A DNA stretch of 64,000 bases from Nonomuraea sediminis (lineage in GTDB: Bacteria; Actinomycetota; Actinomycetes; Streptosporangiales; Streptosporangiaceae). Made by a program: the position numbers and the translations under genes. The notes below the pieces were generated by a model. It was not told the DNA's origin. It made no database searches and saw nothing but the letters and a program-made list of their open reading frames with translations. Shown piece by piece: positions 31,958 through 41,423 of the stretch; position 1 is the first letter of the stretch, and each line of letters starts with the position of its first letter. Location: contig NZ_JAHDTI010000013.1 of the NCBI RefSeq assembly GCF_018531495.1, positions 186,001 through 250,000 on the forward strand, read 5' to 3'.

Positions 31958-32502
31958 CGGATCAGCAGCGTGGCCCGCACCGCGTCGGGCCCGAGCGAGC
32001 GGTAGGTGTGCGGCACGTCCGACACCCACGACAGGTGGTCACCCGGCCCGGCGGTCTTCTGCTCGCCGACCGGGCCCGCCTCGAGCGTGCCGCTGAAGAT
32101 CGTGAGGTGCTCGCTCACGCCCGCGTGGTGCGCGGGCGAGCTCTGCGAGGTCCCCGGCGGCGCGTACAGCCGGTAGAGCTCGTAGGTGACGTGCTCGTCC
32201 TCGAACACCTCGAGCAGCGTGGCCTCGATGGCGGTGCCGCGCATCACCCGCGGCTCGGGTGGCGGGTCGAGGATCGCCCCGATGGGCACGCCGAGCTGCG
32301 CGGTGATCGCCCACAGCGTCTCGAGCGTGGGGTTGCGCTGCCCGTTCTCCAGGCCCGACAGCGTCGCCTTGCCCACGCCTGCCCGCCGCGCGAGCTCCGA
32401 CAGCGAAACCCCGCGCGCCTCTCGCATCCGCCGTATCCGCTGCCCCACGATCCGCGGATCGACATCCAGCGCCGGAGTCTCCATCACTCCATCGTCTCGC
32501 AT
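31945..32502 (-). CDS. XRE-cupin transcriptional regulator
   Basis: About 185 residues from ATG 32502; ATG 32484 is also possible and neither has ideal ribosome spacing. The N-terminal helix-turn-helix is clear (RIRRMREARGVSLSELARRA, GKATLSGLENGQRNP). The C-terminal half is a small cupin (YELYRLYAPPGTSQSSPAHH, VSEHLTIFSGTLEAGPVG), probably binding a small ligand. It converges on the MGMT-Ada gene with a 13-base overlap and is divergent from the membrane gene at 32583. Target genes are unknown; the divergent membrane gene is a candidate. Confidence 0.88.
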   Translation of the reverse strand: MRDDGVMETPALDVDPRIVGQRIRRMREARGVSLSELARRAGVGKATLSGLENGQRNPTLETLWAITAQLGVPIGAILDPPPEPRVMRGTAIEATLLEVFEDEHVTYELYRLYAPPGTSQSSPAHHAGVSEHLTIFSGTLEAGPVGEQKTAGPGDHLSWVSDVPHTYRSLGPDAVRATLLIRYPT

Positions 32503-32582
32503 TCTCCTGTGAGGTAGGGCATGCCGTACGAGATGGGGAGTTGCGGCTGCGACATGTGGGACAGACCGATACGATTCCACAG

Positions 32583-33902
32583 ATGTCCGGTTCGTCTGGT
32601 GTGATGGCGCCTCCCCGGCCTGGGCCCGCGCCGGCTCAGAAGGTGCCGTCGCCGTTCTCGCTTCCCCTGCACGCGCTTCGCCTCGCGGGCCGATGCCTGC
32701 TGCCCTTGGTCCTGTGGTTCTCCGCGGGACAGCTGATCCGCTGGGGCCTGCTCTACGTGATGGCCGAGACGTCCCACGGCAGCGTGCGGCAGCTGCGCCT
32801 GGTCGGGACGAACCTGCTGATGACGCTCATCGTCATGGTCACGATGACGATGATCACCGGCATGTTCCTGTCGCTGCGCAAGGCGCTGACGGAGACCAGG
32901 GCGCGGCGCGCCGACGGCACGCAGGACGAGCGGTTCTGGGGCTCGATGAACCGGGTGGCCCCGGCCTTCGCGCTGATCTACCTGGCGTGGGAGCTGTATC
33001 TGGAGGACTACCGGGACTTCCTCCAGATGGACTACTTCCACAACCTGGACGACAACTTCTACGTGACGATCTTCAACAACATCGCGCACGGCACGAAGGA
33101 GGAGGCCACCCTCGGTCGCGGCATGATCGACCTGGACTGGCGCATCTCCGCCGTGGCGATGGTGGTCGTGTTCGGGCTGCGCTTCCTGTTCGAGAAAATG
33201 GTCGAGCGCGGGTCGGGCAAGTACTCAGGGCTGGCGCTGGCCTACTCCGAGTTCGCGTTCATGTTCTGCGGCCTGAGCGCCGTCTTCACCTTCACCAAGG
33301 CGCGTTCCGACTGGGCCTCGCACCGGGCCGTCGTGGAGAGCACCAACGACCTGTGGGCCAAGGCCAAGGAGAGCGTGCCCGGCTGGGAGGCCTTCTGGGG
33401 CTTCGTCCACGACGTCTGGCCGTACGTGATCGACGCCGTGGCCGTGCCGCTGACCTGGCTGGCCATCGCGGTGCTCGTCTTCGGCGGCTCGGTGGACGAC
33501 ACCCGCAAGGCGCTGACCGGCACCAAGGCCGTGCGCGGCGTGGACAGGCTCGAGGAGAGCCACACGATCACGCAGAAGGCGGTCGACCGGGTCATCGGCG
33601 GGTTCCAGGAGCGCTGGGTCCCGGTGGTGAACGCCTTCCGCATCACGATCAAGGGCGGCGCCGTCGCGTTCGGCGTGATGTGCGTGCTCTACGTCGGCCT
33701 GCACGTGGGCGCCGACTACCTCGACCGCGGAGTCAGGACGCTGATCGGCTCCGACGTGCCCTACATGTGGCTGGTGGTGAGCTGGCCGGTGAAGTTCGTC
33801 AAGGACATGCTGCTGACGATCCTCACCTTCGCGGTGCTGGCCGCGACCTTCGACATCGCGGCCATCCGCGCCCGGGCCAAGGGCGAGGACATCACCGCCT
33901 GA
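32583..33902 (+). CDS. Multipass membrane protein of unknown function
   Basis: A 439-residue protein from ATG 32583. After a Pro-rich start it has about eight hydrophobic segments, for example LVLWFSAGQLIRWGLLYVMA, LLMTLIVMVTMTMITGMFLS, VAPAFALIYLAWELYL and LALAYSEFAFMFCGLSAVFT. A soluble stretch near the middle (WASHRAVVESTNDLWAKAKE) and another with VRGVDRLEESHTITQKAVDR may be helical. No family recognised. It faces an operon of three exported-domain proteins with an 11-base tail overlap and may belong functionally to the cluster that ends with the HerA-like ATPase. Confidence 0.75.
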   Translation: MSGSSGVMAPPRPGPAPAQKVPSPFSLPLHALRLAGRCLLPLVLWFSAGQLIRWGLLYVMAETSHGSVRQLRLVGTNLLMTLIVMVTMTMITGMFLSLRKALTETRARRADGTQDERFWGSMNRVAPAFALIYLAWELYLEDYRDFLQMDYFHNLDDNFYVTIFNNIAHGTKEEATLGRGMIDLDWRISAVAMVVVFGLRFLFEKMVERGSGKYSGLALAYSEFAFMFCGLSAVFTFTKARSDWASHRAVVESTNDLWAKAKESVPGWEAFWGFVHDVWPYVIDAVAVPLTWLAIAVLVFGGSVDDTRKALTGTKAVRGVDRLEESHTITQKAVDRVIGGFQERWVPVVNAFRITIKGGAVAFGVMCVLYVGLHVGADYLDRGVRTLIGSDVPYMWLVVSWPVKFVKDMLLTILTFAVLAATFDIAAIRARAKGEDITA

Positions 33903-35043
33903 AGACCAGCACGTCCTTGTGCTTGCTCTTCTCCTCGTCCTCCGGCTTGATCTCCAGCAGCTTGTCCACCGGGGTGTCGTTGCGGTAGGTGGTGTCGGGC
34001 CGGAGATGGACCTGAACCGTGGCGGCCACCTCCTTGGGCACGGCCGCCTGCATGACGTAGCTGAACTCCTGGCCCACCGGGTTCTTCTCCGGCGGCACGT
34101 TGTCCTCCAGGCTGTCGGCCTTCCAGGTGCGCCCCGAGGCGTCCTGCAGCGACACCTCGGGCTTGGCCGTGAGCACCGAGCCGTCGGCATCCTTGGCCGA
34201 CCTGGTGATCGTGATCCTCAGGTACTGCTTCTTGTCCGGCATGACGTTCGGCGTCCCCGGCGCGGGCGTCGTCGGCGCCACGCTCACCTTCCACGACACG
34301 TGCTCGAACGCGAACGCCTGGCCCGCCTGCACCACGTGCTCGATGTCGTCCGGCTGGCCGCCCTTGTAGAACAGGTAGCGGTCGAACGTCGGCACGCCCA
34401 CCGCGGCCACGAACGCCGCCACCGCGGCCACGCCGAGCAGCACCGTCCGCGACCGCCGCGGCGCCTGCTCCTGCTGCTGAGGTACGGCGGGCGGCGGCAT
34501 GACCGGAGGCGCGGGCGGAGGCGCGGGCGGCGTCATCGGCAGCGGGCCCGCGCTGGGCACCGCGGGGATGGGCTGCGTGGAGGTGATGGCGGGCTCGGAA
34601 CGGGCGGGCGGCCACACCTGCTGGTCCGGCCTGACCGACGGCTTGGCCCGCCGCGGCTTCGGGAACTCGGGCAGCTGATGGTGGCCCGTCTGACCGCCGT
34701 GCGGCTCGTAAGGGGGCTGGCCGCCCTGCGGGGGCTGGCCTCCGTGGTGGGGCTGGTACGGGGGTGCGGGCTGGCCACCGTACGGGATGGTGTCCTCGAA
34801 CGGCGAGAGGCCCTGCTGCGGCGGCTGGGCGGGGCGCGCCTGCCTGCGCTGGGAACGGCGGGTGCGCGGCCGGCGGGGCGGCTGCGGCGCGCCCTGGCCG
34901 GGCTGCGGAGCAGGACCGGGCTGCGGGGCTTGGCCAGGGGCCGGGGGCTGGGCAGGGGGCGGGGTCTGGCCCGCGGGGGGCTCCTGCTCGGGCTGGCCGG
35001 GTGGCGGCGCGAACCAGTCGCGGTTCGGATCGTTGGAGGTCAT
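33892..35043 (-). CDS. Pro-rich single-pass membrane protein with exported beta domain
   Basis: A 383-residue protein from ATG 35043. The first 180 residues are low-complexity Pro/Gln/Gly (PPPGQPEQEPPAGQTPPP) and should be cytoplasmic. One transmembrane helix (VLLGVAAVAAFVAAVGVPTF) leads to an exported beta-sandwich of about 170 residues (FAFEHVSWKVSVAPTTPAPG, KKQYLRITITRSAKDADGSV, SYVMQAAVPKE). The domain resembles DUF4352-type proteins. It is the last gene of a three-gene operon whose members share this exported fold. Confidence 0.75.
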   Translation of the reverse strand: MTSNDPNRDWFAPPPGQPEQEPPAGQTPPPAQPPAPGQAPQPGPAPQPGQGAPQPPRRPRTRRSQRRQARPAQPPQQGLSPFEDTIPYGGQPAPPYQPHHGGQPPQGGQPPYEPHGGQTGHHQLPEFPKPRRAKPSVRPDQQVWPPARSEPAITSTQPIPAVPSAGPLPMTPPAPPPAPPVMPPPAVPQQQEQAPRRSRTVLLGVAAVAAFVAAVGVPTFDRYLFYKGGQPDDIEHVVQAGQAFAFEHVSWKVSVAPTTPAPGTPNVMPDKKQYLRITITRSAKDADGSVLTAKPEVSLQDASGRTWKADSLEDNVPPEKNPVGQEFSYVMQAAVPKEVAATVQVHLRPDTTYRNDTPVDKLLEIKPEDEEKSKHKDVLVFRR

Positions 35044-35047
35044 GGCC

Positions 35048-35686
35048 CTACTTCTTCTCGCCCGGGGTGTAGACCTCCGCCGGCGCGGAGGCGAGCCGCT
35101 TGGCGGTGGCGTCGTCGATGCCCAGGTCCACCTGGGCCTCCGGCATCAGAGGCTCGCCGTACAGCGCGCTGCCCTGCGGGCTGATCACCGCCTTGGCGCC
35201 GGCGAGCGCGTCGACGGGCACCTCGAAGATGAAGACGCCGGGCGTCCACCAGCCCGGCTGGATCGGAACCCCGGACAGCGTGCTGTTGACCTTGTCGCTG
35301 CCGGCGAAGCGCCGCCCGTCGGCGGTGAGCAGCACGGGGGCGGCCAGGTTGAGCGGCGTCTTGGGCACGGTGGCCTCCGCGTCGACCACCAGGAAGATCT
35401 GGTCGGTGGGCACGGTCTTGTCGAACGTGCGGATCTGCTTGGCGGAGGAGACGCCCTTGACCTTCACCGCGAAGCGACCGGCGTTCACCTCCTGGCCCTT
35501 GGCCCCGGAGTAGGTCAGCCGGCTGTCCATGTCGTCGGCGGACATCGCGAGCGTCTGGAGGCTCACCGCGCCGGCCGCGAGCGCCAGGCCGAGCACGGTG
35601 TTGAGCACCACGCTGCCCGCGCTCCTGCGCCCGCCCTTGCGCTGGCCGCGGCCGGGCGCCGTCACCTGCTGCTGTACGGCCGTCAT
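35048..35686 (-). CDS. Single-pass membrane protein with exported beta domain
   Basis: A 212-residue protein from ATG 35686, overlapping the stop of the upstream gene by 4 bases. A basic N-terminus (GRGQRKGGRRS) and one helix (VVLNTVLGLALAAGAVSLQT) anchor an exported domain (GRFAVKVKGVSSAKQIRTFD, FLVVDAEATVPKTPLNLAAP) that resembles those of its two operon neighbours. Function unknown. Four bases separate it from the next gene. Confidence 0.75.
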   Translation of the reverse strand: MTAVQQQVTAPGRGQRKGGRRSAGSVVLNTVLGLALAAGAVSLQTLAMSADDMDSRLTYSGAKGQEVNAGRFAVKVKGVSSAKQIRTFDKTVPTDQIFLVVDAEATVPKTPLNLAAPVLLTADGRRFAGSDKVNSTLSGVPIQPGWWTPGVFIFEVPVDALAGAKAVISPQGSALYGEPLMPEAQVDLGIDDATAKRLASAPAEVYTPGEKK

Positions 35687-36345
35687 GAGGCAGGTCCCTG
35701 CTTGACGGGGAGCGTCACCGTGGCCGCGACGGTGTCGGTGGCCTTCTCGTCCTGGAAGCCGGACTCGGAGGCGAGCATCCAGTTGGTCGACCCGTCGACC
35801 GCGCTCTCGAGCTCCTCGAACTTGCCGACCTCCAGCGACACCTGCTGCGGCGGCTTGACGCCCGGCCCCAGCTCGTAGCGGAAGACGACGGTCGACGGCA
35901 CGCCCGGCTGGAGGATCCGGCTCGTCGCGCCCTTGGACTGGATGAACGTCTCGGGCCCGAACTGGGTCTTGATCTCCGGGGTCATCTTCAGCACCGAGCC
36001 GCCGAACCCTCCGCCGCCGCCGTTCGCGTTGGGCGGGGAGCCCACGAACGACGGGTCGTCGGTCTTGTTCGTCACCTTGAAGACCAGGTCGAGGAAGCGC
36101 TTGTCCTTGGCGAACTCGTTCTCCGCCTTCTTCTCCGAATACCTGGACTCCACGAACTGCGTCTCGAACTGGCCCTGGTCGAGCGTCTGCCCGGCGCCGA
36201 GTTTGGGTGGCGCGGGGTCCGGCCTCTCTTCAAGACCACCGAGGAGAGCGGTGATGCCGAGTCCTGTGGCCGCCACCAGGGCCACTGCGGGCACCACTAC
36301 CGGGCGACTGGGCTTCGTGCTGCTCCCGCCGGAGGGTTCCGTCAT
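35683..36345 (-). CDS. Single-pass membrane protein with exported beta domain, first of three
   Basis: A 220-residue protein from ATG 36345. One N-terminal helix (VVVPAVALVAATGLGITALL) is followed by an exported domain (KDKRFLDLVFKVTNKTDDPS, VPSTVVFRYELGPGVKPPQQ) containing a Gly-rich loop. Fold and operon position match the two genes after it. The promoter region at 36346-36490 is shared with the divergent ATPase-like membrane gene, which supports a common role. Confidence 0.75.
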   Translation of the reverse strand: MTEPSGGSSTKPSRPVVVPAVALVAATGLGITALLGGLEERPDPAPPKLGAGQTLDQGQFETQFVESRYSEKKAENEFAKDKRFLDLVFKVTNKTDDPSFVGSPPNANGGGGGFGGSVLKMTPEIKTQFGPETFIQSKGATSRILQPGVPSTVVFRYELGPGVKPPQQVSLEVGKFEELESAVDGSTNWMLASESGFQDEKATDTVAATVTLPVKQGPAS

Positions 36346-36490
36346 GGTTAAGGATGGTAGTAGGTCACGGTTGCACCATCTGCCGCATTAGTCCCATCGG
36401 GCTGGGCGAATTGCCGAGAACCCTGCCGCTGCAGGGGTTCGAGCTCATACGCTGTCACGTACTAATGACATATGGCTGCCGGAGGGTCAC

Positions 36491-38425
36491 GTGGCGGACG
36501 TGCATCCCGAGCATGCTCAGCTCCAGGCTGACCTCATCTACCTGGGCTGGCAGTACATCCTGCTGCATCCCGATCCCGGGCCTCCGCCCAAGCGGCCCTC
36601 GCCGGTCGAGGAGAGCGAGCCGCCGCCCGCCGAGCCCGATCCCGAGCTGGTGCGCCGTGAGCGCCTGCAGGAGGACCTGCTCAACCGGCCGGTCCGCATC
36701 TTCCGCTGGTTCATGGTGATCCTCACCGCGATCATCCTGGCCGCGGCCGTGGCCGGATACCTCAACTGGTCCTTCGCCCTGATCGGCCTGGCCGCGGCCG
36801 GCGGCGTGGCGGGCATCTGCAGCTACGCGCTCCTCCAGGGCGACAGGGCTGTCAAGTACCGGGTGCACGAGCAGCAGGCCAGGGACGACAGGCAGCGCCA
36901 GGAACGTGACAAGGAGCTGTTCCACGCCCAGGAGGAGCACGCCCAGCGTTACCGCGAGTGGCAGGAGCTCAAGGACCGCCACGACCGCCAGCTCACCTGG
37001 TACGCGGTGGCCGTGCCCGACGAGATCGACAGGATCGACGTGGCGGGCGGCACGCTGCCCGGCTGGTCGGCGCTGATCACGCTGCTCGGCGCGACCCGCC
37101 TGTACACCGGCGGCCACCTGACCGTGCTCGACCTGTCGGAGGGGGCGATCGCCAAGGACCTCATCGAGCTGGCCGGCCGCGGCGGCGACGAGCCGCTGGT
37201 CTGGGTGCTCCCGGTCGACCTGCCCAAGCTGGACCTGGGCGCCACGCTCAAGCCCGAGGCCTTCGCCGACGTGCTCGCGCACGTGGTCAGCGTCAGCGAG
37301 GAGAGCCGCACCACCCGCGACCTGAGCTTCGACAACGCGATCCTGGAGCGGGTGCTCGAGGTGCTCGGCGAGAACGCCACGATCAACCAGGTCACCGCCG
37401 CCCTGCGCGCGCTGGCCCAGGTCGGCGACCCCCGCGACGACCTGCGCTTCGGGCTGATCACCGCGACGCAGCTCGAGCGGATCGGCACGCTGTTCGGTCG
37501 CGGCGTCAGCGACCGGGTGGTCATCGAACGGGCCTGGGCGCTGGAGTCGCAGCTGCGCAAGCTGGAGACGCTCGGCACCCAGGCGGTACGGCTGCCGCCC
37601 GCCAGGCTCCGCGTGGTCAGCATGGACCGGCAGGCGGGCGTGTTCGGCAACCGGGTGCTCGGCACCTACGTGGCCACCGCGCTCACGCACATCCTGCGCC
37701 AGTCGCCCGCCTCCGACCGGCCCTGGTACCACACGATCATCGTGGCCGGGGCGGACAAGCTCCGCGGCGACGTGCTCGACCGGCTGATGGACGCCTGCGA
37801 GACCTCCAGGACCGGGCTCGTCCTCACCTACCGCTCGCTCACCCCGACCGTGCGGGAGCGGCTGGGCAGGGGACACGCGGCCGTGGCGTTCATGCGCCTG
37901 GGCAACGCCGAGGACGCCCGGGTGGCCAGCGAGCACGTCGGCACCGAGCACCGGCTCGAGCTGGCCCAGCTCACCGAGACGATCAGCGCCTCCATCGCCG
38001 GGCTCGACGGCGGCTACACCTCCACGATCTCCCAGGCGGAGGACGCCACGGAGGAGCGTGGCGAGAGCCGTACCGACCTGGCGGAGGACATCACCGAGTC
38101 GACCGAGTGGGGGAGGACCGCCACCAAGATCGGCGAGAAGGAGCGGGTGCTGCAGCGCTCGCGCGAGTTCCTGGTCGAGCCGCACCAGCTCCAGCAGCTG
38201 CCCACCACCTCGGTGATCGTCACCGACGCCACCGCCGAGGGCCGCCGCGTACGGCTGGCGGACGCCAACCCGGCCATCCTCACCTTCCCCAGGACCACCC
38301 TCGGTGAGCTGGACGAAGTCCGTGAAGCGGTGCTCGCTTCGACCGGTTCGCCCGGCGACGACGACGAGCCGCCGCCCAACCTGGGGCCACCCCCGCAGCG
38401 CCTCGACTGGCGCAAGGACAGGTAA
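36491..38425 (+). CDS. Large membrane protein, VirD4/FtsK-like domain without P-loop
   Basis: A 644-residue protein. N-terminal cytoplasmic Pro-rich part, two transmembrane helices (about residues 75-115: WFMVILTAIILAAAVAGYLN, FALIGLAAAGGVAGICSYAL), a charged coiled coil (about 120-170) and a long soluble domain. The soluble part has a Walker B-like strand (WYHTIIVAGADKLRG) and a later segment (SRTGLVLTYRSLTPTVRERL) resembling the end of VirD4/TraG-type ATPases, but no Walker A. It is probably a non-hydrolysing membrane partner of the HerA-like ATPase encoded 73 bases downstream. Confidence 0.72.
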   Translation: MADVHPEHAQLQADLIYLGWQYILLHPDPGPPPKRPSPVEESEPPPAEPDPELVRRERLQEDLLNRPVRIFRWFMVILTAIILAAAVAGYLNWSFALIGLAAAGGVAGICSYALLQGDRAVKYRVHEQQARDDRQRQERDKELFHAQEEHAQRYREWQELKDRHDRQLTWYAVAVPDEIDRIDVAGGTLPGWSALITLLGATRLYTGGHLTVLDLSEGAIAKDLIELAGRGGDEPLVWVLPVDLPKLDLGATLKPEAFADVLAHVVSVSEESRTTRDLSFDNAILERVLEVLGENATINQVTAALRALAQVGDPRDDLRFGLITATQLERIGTLFGRGVSDRVVIERAWALESQLRKLETLGTQAVRLPPARLRVVSMDRQAGVFGNRVLGTYVATALTHILRQSPASDRPWYHTIIVAGADKLRGDVLDRLMDACETSRTGLVLTYRSLTPTVRERLGRGHAAVAFMRLGNAEDARVASEHVGTEHRLELAQLTETISASIAGLDGGYTSTISQAEDATEERGESRTDLAEDITESTEWGRTATKIGEKERVLQRSREFLVEPHQLQQLPTTSVIVTDATAEGRRVRLADANPAILTFPRTTLGELDEVREAVLASTGSPGDDDEPPPNLGPPPQRLDWRKDR

Positions 38426-38498
38426 TGACCTCGTCAATGTCAAGGTGACGGGCTGACGATCGGCGGGACTTTACTGAAGAACCGTCTGGGGGGATGGA

Positions 38499-41423
38499 AT
38501 GCTTAGTGGGCCCTGGTACAGAATCCAGTCGATCGCCGCTCCATCGCGAAGCTCGTCGGCCGAATGGGACTTCGTCACGGTACTCCCGGCCGTCCTGTCG
38601 GCAGCCCAGTGCGCCAAGCCGTTCGTCATCGGCTGGCTGTCGCGCGGGTCGGGAGCCCCGCTGGAACTCATCACGAACGCGGGACCGCTGTCGCCGCCGC
38701 GCCAGCCGCGCCGCGCGCCCGGCCCGCCGGGCGGCCCGAGCGGGCCGCAGCCGCTGCTGTTCCCCGGCGGCGCGCGCGGCGTGCCGCTGGGCGAGGAATA
38801 CCTGGCCGACCTCGCCGACCTGGTGTGGGCGCCGTGCCCGGGACGCCAGGCGCCGCCGCTGGGCGGGCGCAGGGAGTTCGATCCCGACGAGCTGAAGCGG
38901 CCGACGCTGTTCGAGTCGACGCTGGTGACGCTGATGTCGCGGCCGTTCGCCTGGCTGGTGGTGGCCGAGCCGACCGACCTGCTCGACGCCGAGGTCGCTC
39001 ACCTGCGCACCCAGCTCAACGTGCTGCGACAGTACGGCGACGCCTCCGAGCGCTCCCGCTTCGACGCGGAACGGGCCGAGCGGCGCATGCAGGAGCTGGA
39101 CGCCTTCCGCGAGGCGGGGCTGTGGAACGTGCGGGTGCTCGCGGGGGCGGCGACCGCCGAGGAGCTGCGGCAGATCGCGCCGGTGCTGGTGGGCTCGGTG
39201 GAGATGAGCCACCACCCCTACCGGCTGCGCAGCCAGCTGTCCGGCCACGGTTACGCGCTGCCGGAGGCGCTCGCCGCGACCCTTCAGGATCCGGGGGACG
39301 GGGCCGCCGCGCCGTTCGCGGCCACGGCCGGGGCGCTGGCCGCGCTGGCGGGGCTGCCGCGCAGGGAGGTGCCAGGGGTCCGGGTGCTCGACGCCGGGTT
39401 CTTCGACGTCACCTCGGAGGCGGACGCGGGCGAGCTCGACCTGGGGGAGATCATGGACGGGCAGGAGCGGGCCGTGGGCTCGTTCCGCGTGCCGCTGGCC
39501 ACGCTCAACCGGCACGCCTTCGTCACCGGCGCCACCGGCTCGGGCAAGTCGCAGACCGTCAGGCACCTGCTCGAGCAGCTCAGCAGGGCCAAGATCCCGT
39601 GGCTGGCCATCGAGCCCGCCAAGTCCGAGTACGCCGCGATGGGCGGGCGCGTCGACGAGCCCGTCACGGTGATCAACCCGTCGGCTCCCGGCGGCGTGCC
39701 CTTCAGCATCAACCCGCTCGAACCCGAGCCCGGCTACCCGGTGCAGGCGCACATCGACATGGTGCGCGCGCTGTTCATGGCCGCCTTCGACGCCGAGGAG
39801 CCATTCCCGCAGATCATGTCGCTGGCCCTGCAACGGGTCTACGAGGCGACCGGCTGGGACGTGGTGACCGGCGGGGCCGTGCCGGGGGCGAAGGTGCCCC
39901 CCAGCGTGCCCACGCTGGAACAGCTGCAGCAGCACGCCATGGACGTCATCCAGGAGATCGGCTACGGGCGCGAGGTCCAGGCCGACGTGGAGGGCTTCAT
40001 CTCGCTGCGGCTGCGGTCGTTGCGGGTGGGCTCGGCCGGGCGCTTCTTCGAGGGCGGCCATCCGGCCGACATCGGCGGGCTGCTCGAGCGCGACGTCGTG
40101 CTGGCCATCGAGGACGTGGCCAACGACGAGGACAAGGCCTTCCTGATGGGCACGCTCATCATCAGGATCGTCGAACACCTGCGCATGCGGGCACGTCAGG
40201 AAAAGTCCGGGAATCTCCGGCATGTGATCGTGATCGAGGAGGCGCACCGGCTGCTGCGCGACCGCGGCGCGGGCCGGGCCTCCACCCACGCCGTGGAGCT
40301 GCTGGCCGGGATGCTGGCCGAGATCCGCGCCTACGGCACCGGCATCGTGGTAGCCGAGCAGATCCCGACCAAGCTCGTGCCCGACGTGGTGAAGAACACC
40401 GCGCTGAAGGTCGTCCACCGGCTGCCCGCCGAGGACGACCGGCAGCTCGTCGGCGCCGCCATGAACCTCAGCGAGGAACAGTCGCGCCAGGTCGTCTCGC
40501 TCCAGCCCGGCTCGGCGGCGGTGTTCGCCGACGGGATGGACCGGCCGCTGCGCGTGCGGGTGCCGCTCGGGGAGTCCAGGGAGAAGCCGCTGCCCAGCCC
40601 CGCCCCGCCGATCAGGGGCCGCAGGTCGGCCGCCTGCGGCACGCAGTGCACGAACGGGCAGGCATGCACCCTCGTCGAGCTGCGCGAGGCCGACGTGCTC
40701 GCCGACTCGCCCGAGTGGGCGTGGCTGCGGATCTGGTGCGACACCGTCGTGCTCGCCTTCGTCAGCAACCGGCCGCTGCCCGGCGTGCCGCGCGCGCTGG
40801 CGGCCGCCTGGGCCGACCTGCCCGCCAGGCGGCGCGAGTGCCTGCTCGCCACGCTGGTCGAGCGCGCGGTACGGCGGCGCGACTGGGCCCTGCGCAGCTG
40901 GTTCGACCCCGCGCTGCTGACCGAGAGGGCCGCCGAGACCGCGACGCGGCTGCTCGGCTCGGCCGAGGGCGGCGGCGAGCGGCCAGGCGCGACCTGGGTC
41001 ATCCCGCAGGTGCGCTGGCTGCACGAGGTGGAGCGGCTCTTCCCGTTCGGCCGGCCCGCGCCCGACCTGCGCAGCCCCGCGCCGCCCATGGAGTACGCGC
41101 TGTTCGCGGCCAACGGCTCCGCAGAGCCGGTTCGCAACGAGCTGCTCGGGCACCGGGCCAAGGCGCTGCGCCACCACCCGCTGTCGATGGAGGTCGAGCG
41201 CAACAGGGAGCTGGCCTGGCGGGCCATCCTCGGCGACGACGAGAACGCGACCCTGCAGCACGACATCCTGAGCGTGGCCATCGGCCTGGACGCCGCGGTC
41301 CGGCTGCGGCACATCGGCCAGACCATGGGGGCCGGCTGGCTGGAGTCGGTGCTGTCGTGGCCGCGCCGGTTCGTCCTGCCGTTCGACGGTGACGACGCCC
41401 CGCAGCTCGAGTTCGCCGGCTAG
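38499..41423 (+). CDS. HerA/VirD4-like ATPase
   Basis: A 974-residue protein; GTCTGGGGGGATGG lies upstream of ATG 38499. After a 330-residue N-terminal part of unknown fold comes the RecA-like core: Walker A GATGSGKSQTVRHL, AIEPAKSEYAAMGG, Walker B RHVIVIEEAHRLLRD, and sensor-like AEIRAYGTGIVVAEQIPTKL, as in HerA and conjugation-type pumps. About 330 more residues follow, with four Cys in CGTQCTNGQACTL that could bind metal. The membrane protein upstream and the three exported-domain proteins in the divergent operon suggest a membrane-bound machine, perhaps for translocation. Substrate unknown. Confidence 0.85.
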   Translation: MLSGPWYRIQSIAAPSRSSSAEWDFVTVLPAVLSAAQCAKPFVIGWLSRGSGAPLELITNAGPLSPPRQPRRAPGPPGGPSGPQPLLFPGGARGVPLGEEYLADLADLVWAPCPGRQAPPLGGRREFDPDELKRPTLFESTLVTLMSRPFAWLVVAEPTDLLDAEVAHLRTQLNVLRQYGDASERSRFDAERAERRMQELDAFREAGLWNVRVLAGAATAEELRQIAPVLVGSVEMSHHPYRLRSQLSGHGYALPEALAATLQDPGDGAAAPFAATAGALAALAGLPRREVPGVRVLDAGFFDVTSEADAGELDLGEIMDGQERAVGSFRVPLATLNRHAFVTGATGSGKSQTVRHLLEQLSRAKIPWLAIEPAKSEYAAMGGRVDEPVTVINPSAPGGVPFSINPLEPEPGYPVQAHIDMVRALFMAAFDAEEPFPQIMSLALQRVYEATGWDVVTGGAVPGAKVPPSVPTLEQLQQHAMDVIQEIGYGREVQADVEGFISLRLRSLRVGSAGRFFEGGHPADIGGLLERDVVLAIEDVANDEDKAFLMGTLIIRIVEHLRMRARQEKSGNLRHVIVIEEAHRLLRDRGAGRASTHAVELLAGMLAEIRAYGTGIVVAEQIPTKLVPDVVKNTALKVVHRLPAEDDRQLVGAAMNLSEEQSRQVVSLQPGSAAVFADGMDRPLRVRVPLGESREKPLPSPAPPIRGRRSAACGTQCTNGQACTLVELREADVLADSPEWAWLRIWCDTVVLAFVSNRPLPGVPRALAAAWADLPARRRECLLATLVERAVRRRDWALRSWFDPALLTERAAETATRLLGSAEGGGERPGATWVIPQVRWLHEVERLFPFGRPAPDLRSPAPPMEYALFAANGSAEPVRNELLGHRAKALRHHPLSMEVERNRELAWRAILGDDENATLQHDILSVAIGLDAAVRLRHIGQTMGAGWLESVLSWPRRFVLPFDGDDAPQLEFAG

